A stretch of DNA of 64,000 nucleotides from NCBI RefSeq assembly GCF_014119005.1, contig NZ_JACGYX010000004.1, positions 124,001-188,000 of the forward strand, given 5' to 3'. A program made the position numbers and the translations under genes. The notes below the pieces were generated by a model. It saw only the letters and a list, made by a program, of their open reading frames with translations, did not search any database and had not been told where the DNA came from. Position 1 is the first letter of the stretch. Every line of letters starts with the position of its first letter. The DNA comes from Psychrobacter sp. GP33 (lineage in GTDB: Bacteria; Pseudomonadota; Gammaproteobacteria; Pseudomonadales; Moraxellaceae). This document shows, piece after piece, positions 58,619 through 64,000 of this stretch.

Positions 58619-59611
58619 TTACTCATTACTTGTTTCGTCTGCTTCACGTTTAATTGACATTATTTCTAATAGGTACTTTTTACCTTCAGGTGTTATTTCC
58701 CAATAACAATTAGACCCTATACTATTAAAGATTATATAACCTAAACCTAAGAATTGAACTTTTACTCTCTCAAAATCAGTAAAATCTATTTCTGCTGACT
58801 GAAAACTTTCATATCTCCTCGAAGATATATATTCGCCCAAAGTATTGAATACTACACTTTCATCTTCTTCATTGAGAATTTTTAGACCAATACTTTTGAA
58901 CAAGTTGTTCCAAGTTACTTCTTGTTCCCAAGATGTTTCTTCTCCTTCAAAGAAAGTACATTTCACTGAAATTGAAACTTTATCATCACCTTGAGCTAAA
59001 TTTAGCATATCACTTTTATGGTTTTGTAACTCTTGAACTTGTTTCTCTAATCTACTGTTTTCTTGTCTAAGTTCATTCAGTTGCTTTAATAATTCAGTAT
59101 TATCAGTTGCTTCATTACCTCTTATCCATCCGATAGCCGGATATGTTTTAATTGTTTTAGGCAAGCTCAACGCGACTAAACCAGATAATTCTTTTGCATC
59201 ATTCCAAAACTTAACTAAACGATTAGTAGTCACTTTTTTCTTAAATACTTGTAGTTTTTTTTGAGCAGTAGAGTCCATTTCTACTTTTTCAACAGCTAGC
59301 TTTTCAGGGCTACCATGTACTAATGCGATAACCTTAATACCTTTACTAATGGCATAGTCGTACTCCATTTCTGTATAACTGACGCCCTCATCGGATAAAC
59401 TGCCATATCTACCACCTATAATGAGTAGATAATAATCACTGTCATCAATTACTTTTTTAATGAATTCAAACTGCTCTTCATCCAAAGCAGGAAATAGTTC
59501 CATGCCAGCAGGAATACAATCCATCTCCATCAGTGTCTGAATAACATTGCTTCGTTCATCCTTTAAGTCTGCAAATGTAGAGCTTACAAACACTTGATAT
59601 CTCTTATCCAC
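58619..59611 (-). CDS. DUF4062-domain protein, candidate defence gene
   Basis: A 330-residue protein of unknown function. Residues 5-~105 are a DUF4062 domain ([22 protein letters not shown], then [36 protein letters not shown]). This fold is related to TIR-like effector domains and is often placed at the N-terminus of large defence or signalling proteins. A coiled coil follows (about 172-200: [18 protein letters not shown]). The last ~120 residues are not recognised; the end resembles a small winged-helix-like unit ([13 protein letters not shown]). There is no NTPase, nuclease or membrane domain. GTG start with AAGGA upstream. It is more AT-rich than the neighbours and stands alone between core genes, suggesting transfer. 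Confidence 0.8.
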   Translation of the reverse strand: MDKRYQVFVSSTFADLKDERSNVIQTLMEMDCIPAGMELFPALDEEQFEFIKKVIDDSDYYLLIIGGRYGSLSDEGVSYTEMEYDYAISKGIKVIALVHGSPEKLAVEKVEMDSTAQKKLQVFKKKVTTNRLVKFWNDAKELSGLVALSLPKTIKTYPAIGWIRGNEATDNTELLKQLNELRQENSRLEKQVQELQNHKSDMLNLAQGDDKVSISVKCTFFEGEETSWEQEVTWNNLFKSIGLKILNEEDESVVFNTLGEYISSRRYESFQSAEIDFTDFERVKVQFLGLGYIIFNSIGSNCYWEITPEGKKYLLEIMSIKREADETSNE

Positions 59612-60031
59612 TTTTTTTCCTTATAATTTAATATAGCTTAGTGATTTCTCTAACTGAGATAGTTATTCAAATAACATCAATCATAGTCGATGTGTATATA
59701 GTGCTTGATACGAATATTAATAGTATGGTTATATTTTATATAGCAAATTCCTCATTCATTCGCCTTAGATGTATGTAGTTTTATCAATTCCTCATTATAG
59801 CTATTAATAATGACTGGTAAGCTCAAAGCCGTTTCGTATAATATTAGACCCGTTAGCAAGCCGTTACGCACTTTATGCTTGTCCCGTGATATCATAGGCA
59901 CCAGATATACGCAGCTCTTTAATAGTTGAGCGACTGACCTTATATTAACAGTCTGTCTTCTATTATATTCATTACTTATGGTAATGAGAGCTGCGTTTTT
60001 TATTTTTCATGTTTTCTAGTTGAGCGTTACT
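59612..60031. other. Non-coding region with a long inverted repeat ending in a T-run
   Basis: A ~420-bp spacer. CGCAGCTCT at 59910-59918 is complementary to AGAGCTGCG at 59987-59995, which runs straight into TTTTTTATTTTT. A smaller hairpin CATTAC-ttatg-GTAATG (59970-59986) abuts it. This resembles a terminator of a small RNA or an attenuator upstream of the next gene. The rest shows nothing. Confidence 0.45.
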
Positions 60032-61882
60032 ATGCCCAAATCTCGTACCAATCTGAATCCTACATCGGAACATAACTCCCCTTATTTGATCGGCTTGTTA
60101 TTACGCTATAGCACCTTTGGCGCGGCGATATTATTATTCCTGGCAGGATTGTTATTATGGAATTGGTGGCTAATTGTCATTGGAGGATTCGGGGTAGCTT
60201 TGGGTATTTATGATGTACTGCAATCGAAACATGCCATCTTAAACAACTATCCAGTTGCCGGTCACATCCGCTACGTGTTGGAGGATTTTCGTCCTGAGAT
60301 TCGTCAGTATTTGTTAGAAAACGATAAAGAACAAGTGCCGTTTTCGCGCCAGCAGCGGGCGCTGGTATATCAGCGTGCTAAGAACGTCAGTGATACTAAT
60401 GCGTTTGGGACACTCGATAATTTATACGCGCATGGTAAAGAGTGGTTTTTACAATCAGCACTAAGTGAACCGTTAAAAAACAAAGATTTTCGGATTACGG
60501 TAGGCGGTGAGCGTTGTTTGCAGCCGCACGATATGTCGGTGTTTAATATCTCTGCAATGAGCTTTGGTAGCTTATCGGCAAATGCCATTATGGCGCTCAA
60601 TCAAGGCGCAAAAATGGGCGGCTTTACCCATGATACCGGTGAAGGTGCTATTAGCCCGTATCATCGCAAATTTGGTGGGGATTTAATTTGGGAATTGGGC
60701 ACCGGCTACTTTGGCTGCCGTGATGATAAGGGTCACTTTGACCCGCAGTCGTTTGCCGAAAAAGCCATTGACCCACAAGTCAAAATGATTGAAATCAAGC
60801 TGTCGCAAGGGGCAAAACCTGGGCAAGGCGGCGTGCTACCAGCCGAAAAAATCACTCAAGAAATTGCAGATACTCGTCAAGTACCAATGGGACAAGATTG
60901 CGTATCGCCCTCTTCGCATTCAGCATTTAGCAACCCACGCGAACTGGTGGCGTTTTGGCAAAATTTGCGTGATTTATCAGGCGGTAAACCGGTTGGTTTT
61001 AAATTATGTATTGGGCAGCCGTGGCAATTTATGGCAATCGTTAAAGCCATGATTGAAGCCGATAATTATCCTGATTTTATTGTAATTGATGGTGCTGAAG
61101 GCGGTACGGGTGCTGCACCAGTAGAGTTTATGGACAATGTTGGTATGCCCATGGTTGATGGGTTTTTATTGGTACACAATACGTTAGTTGGTGCAGGTAT
61201 CCGTGACAAAATTAAACTTGGCGTTAGCGGTAAAATCGTCTCAGGTTTTGACATTGCACGCTTAATTGCGCTGGGTGCAGACTGGTGTAACTCAGCGCGC
61301 GGCTTTATGTTTGCCGTTGGTTGTATTCAATCGCGCTCATGTCATACAAACACCTGCCCGACAGGTGTAGCAACCCAAGACCCGTATCGTCAAATGGCGC
61401 TTGATGTGCCAAGTAAGGCGGAGCGAGTGGCAAGTTTTCATAAAAACACTCTTAAATCTCTTGCCAGCATTGTGGGCGCGGTTGGTTTACAGCACCCAAG
61501 CCAGTTACAGCCGTATCATATCGCCCGACGTTTGGATGATGGGCAGATCAAACTGTTGTCCAAGTTCTTTTACTTTACCGATGAGGGCGCGCTGCTCGAC
61601 CAAAGTGCCCGCGCTGATGTCTTTAATCAGATGTGGGTGATGGCAAATGCGGACAGCTTCTTAGCGGATAATGATGCGCTCATTGCTTACAATAGAGACT
61701 CGCGTGATAGAGGTAAAGAAACCAAAGCGCCTACTCTAGAAACCAAGCCAGAACTAAACTTAGAACCAAATATGTCAACCACTTTAGAACCAACATTTAG
61801 TAAAGTCAGCTACAGCGATGGTGGTCGATTGACTGGGAATGTCAATCATACTTCTCGTGATTTTCCCGAATCGACAAGCTAA
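60032..61882 (+). CDS. Membrane-anchored FMN-binding glutamate-synthase-like protein
   Basis: A 616-residue protein of the GltB-like 'FMN-binding glutamate synthase family'. Two hydrophobic helices (about residues 22-62) anchor it. The rest is the synthase alpha/beta barrel: ISAMSFGSLSANAIMALNQGA, THDTGEGAISPYH, IKLSQGAKPGQGGVLPA, and IDGAEGGTGAAPVEFMD. The 3Fe-4S motif C-x5-C-x4-C is in CIQSRSCHTNTCPTGVATQ. There is no glutaminase domain, so it cannot be a normal glutamate synthase; electron donor and substrate are unknown. ATG 60032 is chosen; TTG 60020 is a possible but weaker start. The C-terminal ~50 residues are a polar low-complexity tail. Confidence 0.9.
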   Translation: MPKSRTNLNPTSEHNSPYLIGLLLRYSTFGAAILLFLAGLLLWNWWLIVIGGFGVALGIYDVLQSKHAILNNYPVAGHIRYVLEDFRPEIRQYLLENDKEQVPFSRQQRALVYQRAKNVSDTNAFGTLDNLYAHGKEWFLQSALSEPLKNKDFRITVGGERCLQPHDMSVFNISAMSFGSLSANAIMALNQGAKMGGFTHDTGEGAISPYHRKFGGDLIWELGTGYFGCRDDKGHFDPQSFAEKAIDPQVKMIEIKLSQGAKPGQGGVLPAEKITQEIADTRQVPMGQDCVSPSSHSAFSNPRELVAFWQNLRDLSGGKPVGFKLCIGQPWQFMAIVKAMIEADNYPDFIVIDGAEGGTGAAPVEFMDNVGMPMVDGFLLVHNTLVGAGIRDKIKLGVSGKIVSGFDIARLIALGADWCNSARGFMFAVGCIQSRSCHTNTCPTGVATQDPYRQMALDVPSKAERVASFHKNTLKSLASIVGAVGLQHPSQLQPYHIARRLDDGQIKLLSKFFYFTDEGALLDQSARADVFNQMWVMANADSFLADNDALIAYNRDSRDRGKETKAPTLETKPELNLEPNMSTTLEPTFSKVSYSDGGRLTGNVNHTSRDFPESTS

Positions 61883-61968
61883 ATTGTTAAAAATTTATTT
61901 GTCAAACTTAGCTATTGCTAATTACCTCAACTGTTAACTATCTCCACGTTATAGAAGACTGACGAACC

Positions 61969-62802
61969 ATGCTGCGTTCTATTTTTACTTTCCCTTATTT
62001 AACGGTGTTAGCGCTTGGCGTGTTTGGCTTGAGCGTCAGCGCTTGCCAGCCAAATTCTACGGACGCATCTGACATTGATGCTGAGCCTTGGTCATGTGAA
62101 GAGGCATCATCACCCTTTACGTATAGCGTCTGTCATATCAGTGCCGATGCGGTTGCTGACACCAACGTAAATAACGGCAATTATGCTTTACAGTTATTTT
62201 GGCAGAAGACTGATAACAAGACCCGGCTGCTCACCTTCGAGAACGTATTAAATACGTTACCCTCATCAAAAAACTTGGTTTTTGCCATGAATGCCGGCAT
62301 GTATAACGAGGTTTATGCCCCAATTGGCTATACCGTTATTAAAGGTAAAGAGATACGCGCACTGAATACCAATAAAGGCGGTGGCAACTTTCATTTACTG
62401 CCCAATGGCGTGATGTGGTGGGACAAAGCTGGTAGCGTGCACATTACAGAAAGTCGTGAGATGAAACGGCAGCTGGCTAAAGGTACAAAACCTTGGTTTG
62501 CTACTCAATCAGGTCCCATGCTGGTTATCAACAACAAGATTCATCCGCAGTTTAATAAAAATGGCACCTCCACCAAATTCCGTAATGGGGCTGGCGTCTG
62601 TGAGGATGGCAGCATACAGTTTGTCAATAGCAATGAGCCAGTGACCTTTTATCAGTTTGCCGCTTTATTTAAAGATAAGCTGAAGTGTCCGAACGCGCTA
62701 TTTTTTGATGGCGGGATTGCTTCAGCGTTTTATGCACCAAGTATCGATAAGCACGATAAAAAAGATATGGGTGTCATCATCGGCGTGGTTAAGCGCCAGT
62801 AA
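61969..62802 (+). CDS. Phosphodiester glycosidase family (DUF2233/NAGPA) lipoprotein
   Basis: A 277-residue exported lipoprotein: signal peptide with lipobox VSAC (Cys about residue 26). The mature part belongs to the NAGPA/phosphodiester-glycosidase family, seen in LVFAMNAGMYNEVYAPIGYTV, GGGNFHLLPNGVMWWD, and FRNGAGVCEDGSI, and the signature FFDGGIASAFYAP near the end. Family members remove sugar-phosphodiester caps or act on cell-wall sugars; the substrate here is unknown. It starts 87 bp after the synthase-like gene in the same direction. Confidence 0.87.
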   Translation: MLRSIFTFPYLTVLALGVFGLSVSACQPNSTDASDIDAEPWSCEEASSPFTYSVCHISADAVADTNVNNGNYALQLFWQKTDNKTRLLTFENVLNTLPSSKNLVFAMNAGMYNEVYAPIGYTVIKGKEIRALNTNKGGGNFHLLPNGVMWWDKAGSVHITESREMKRQLAKGTKPWFATQSGPMLVINNKIHPQFNKNGTSTKFRNGAGVCEDGSIQFVNSNEPVTFYQFAALFKDKLKCPNALFFDGGIASAFYAPSIDKHDKKDMGVIIGVVKRQ

Positions 62803-63007
62803 ATAGTCAGGCGGAACTGCCCAAGAAAGCTGCCCAAGTGCGTGTTTAGTTTGCTACAATAGCGCCAATTTTTGACGTAATTTTTTATACTTAACGCTTA
62901 TGCTTTTATACTGAACGTTTATCCTTGCATCTCTGTATTGTCATTCACCTCCGTTATCAAATCACTGTTAAATAACAGGATTATTACATTAATAAAGCGA
63001 GACTATT

Positions 63008-64000
63008 ATGGGTTTTAACTGTGGCATCGTCGGTCTACCAAACGTGGGTAAATCCACCTTATTTAATGCCTTAACCAAAGCGGGTATCGCTGCTGAAAAC
63101 TTCCCGTTTTGTACCAAAGATCCCAATACAGGTATCGTACCCGTACCAGACCCACGCTTAAAGAAATTGGCTGATATTGTCAATCCTGAGCGCGTATTAC
63201 CAACGACGATGGAGTTTGTTGATATTGCAGGTTTGGTTGCTGGCGCATCAAAAGGCGAAGGCATGGGCAACCAGTTCTTAGCCAATATCCGCGAAACCGA
63301 TGCCATTGCTCACGTGGTACGCTGCTTTGATGATGATAATGTGGTGCACGTTGATGGTCGCGTCAGCCCGATTGATGATATCGAAACCATCAATACCGAA
63401 TTGGCGTTAGCTGACCTTGAAGCGGTTGAACGTGCCGTATTTAACTTGACCAAAAAAGCCAAAGGCGGCGATAAAGACGCAGCAGCCATGCTTGATGTGT
63501 TTAAGAAAATCGAGCCATTATTAGCAGAAGGTCAAGCCGCACGTGCTGCTAACTTAGATGCCGATGAGAAAAAACTGATTAGAAGTTATGGTTTAATTAC
63601 CCTTAAGCCGACCATGTATATTGCTAACGTCAGCGAAGATGGTTTTGAAAATAACCCTTATCTTGATGCGGTACGTGACTATGCGACTGGCGATGATTCT
63701 ATTGTCATTGCGTTATGCAACCAAATCGAATCTGAAATTGCCCAGCTTGATGAAGACGACAAAAAAGACTTTTTGGCTGAGATGGACATGGAAGAAGCGG
63801 GTCTTGACCAAGTGATTCGCGGTGGTTACGACTTACTTGATATGCAGACTTACTTTACTGCTGGGGTCAAAGAAGTACGCGCATGGACAGTAGCCGTTGG
63901 TGCAACCGCTCCGCAAGCAGCAGGCGTGATTCATACCGACTTTGAGCGCGGCTTTATTCGTGCCGAGGTCATTGCATATGATGATTTTATCGAAAATAAC
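63008..64000 (+). CDS. ychF: Redox-regulated GTPase/ATPase YchF (OLA1), C-terminus missing at window edge
   Basis: A ribosome-associated P-loop ATPase of the Obg-related YchF/OLA1 family. The visible 331 residues (E. coli protein is 363) start with [19 protein letters not shown] (P-loop). [17 protein letters not shown] and switch region [20 protein letters not shown] follow. The NVSE sequence stands in place of the NKxD of GTPases, which explains ATP preference in this family. The TGS-domain part ([36 protein letters not shown]) follows. The CDS runs off the right edge. Confidence 0.97.
   Translation, partial: MGFNCGIVGLPNVGKSTLFNALTKAGIAAENFPFCTKDPNTGIVPVPDPRLKKLADIVNPERVLPTTMEFVDIAGLVAGASKGEGMGNQFLANIRETDAIAHVVRCFDDDNVVHVDGRVSPIDDIETINTELALADLEAVERAVFNLTKKAKGGDKDAAAMLDVFKKIEPLLAEGQAARAANLDADEKKLIRSYGLITLKPTMYIANVSEDGFENNPYLDAVRDYATGDDSIVIALCNQIESEIAQLDEDDKKDFLAEMDMEEAGLDQVIRGGYDLLDMQTYFTAGVKEVRAWTVAVGATAPQAAGVIHTDFERGFIRAEVIAYDDFIENN

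Noticed and set aside
58466..60031. Mobile element around the DUF4062 gene
   Set aside because: No transposase, integrase, flanking tRNA or terminal repeats are visible; only composition suggests transfer.

Overview
The window looks like a piece of a Psychrobacter chromosome, or of a close relative in the Moraxellaceae. The DNA is moderately AT-rich, gene neighbourhoods are gammaproteobacterial (carAB-greA; hisZ beside purA; rnfB-like gene beside nth; fimL beside nudC), and RNase HI is fused to the DNA polymerase III proofreading subunit. Most of it is ordinary core chromosome. I see no insertion sequence, integrase, prophage gene, rRNA operon or CRISPR array. Genus assignment is inferred from family recognition, not from a database search.

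Layout. 0-9.3 kb: purA (cut by the left edge) with hisZ, a DUF2237 protein and CorA, then two secreted lipoproteins (a seven-repeat RCC1 propeller and a di-haem DHOR protein), then folD. 9.5-9.9 kb: tRNA-Cys and tRNA-Leu, each with its own promoter. 10-13.5 kb: a Tat-signal LD-carboxypeptidase, a YkvA protein, a small membrane protein and a lipoprotein. 13.8-20.1 kb: rnhA-dnaQ fusion, fimL, nudC, an orphan RnfB-like ferredoxin, nth. 20.6-33.2 kb: metK, DUF3144, a Kazal-like lipoprotein, a BCCT transporter, a soluble sugar dehydrogenase, clpB with a sigma-32-like promoter, an L,D-transpeptidase, topoisomerase IB, a GNAT, ppnP and prfB with its +1 frameshift site. 33.4-46.2 kb: a HAD phosphatase, gamma-carbonic anhydrase, PAP2, carAB, greA, a Thr-rich secreted protein, a radical-SAM/DUF4130 DNA-repair pair and a glycosyltransferase.

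46.3-58.5 kb is a catabolic block. An APC permease, a GabT/DavT-type aminotransferase and a GabD/DavD-type semialdehyde dehydrogenase face a divergent IclR regulator. Next come an aminoaldehyde dehydrogenase with a SnoaL-like partner of foreign appearance, then a CaiB-type CoA-transferase and glutaryl-CoA dehydrogenase facing a second IclR regulator. Together they could import omega-amino acids or polyamine products and take 4-aminobutyrate to succinate and 5-aminovalerate through glutarate and glutaryl-CoA to crotonyl-CoA.

58.6-64 kb: a solitary AT-rich DUF4062 gene (possible defence gene), a membrane-anchored glutamate-synthase-like protein, a phosphodiester-glycosidase lipoprotein, and ychF cut by the right edge. 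The items most worth a second look are the A9 tract inside the rnhA-dnaQ linker, the DUF4062 singleton, the radical-SAM/DUF4130 pair, the possibly transferred aminoaldehyde module, and the RCC1/DHOR lipoprotein pair.
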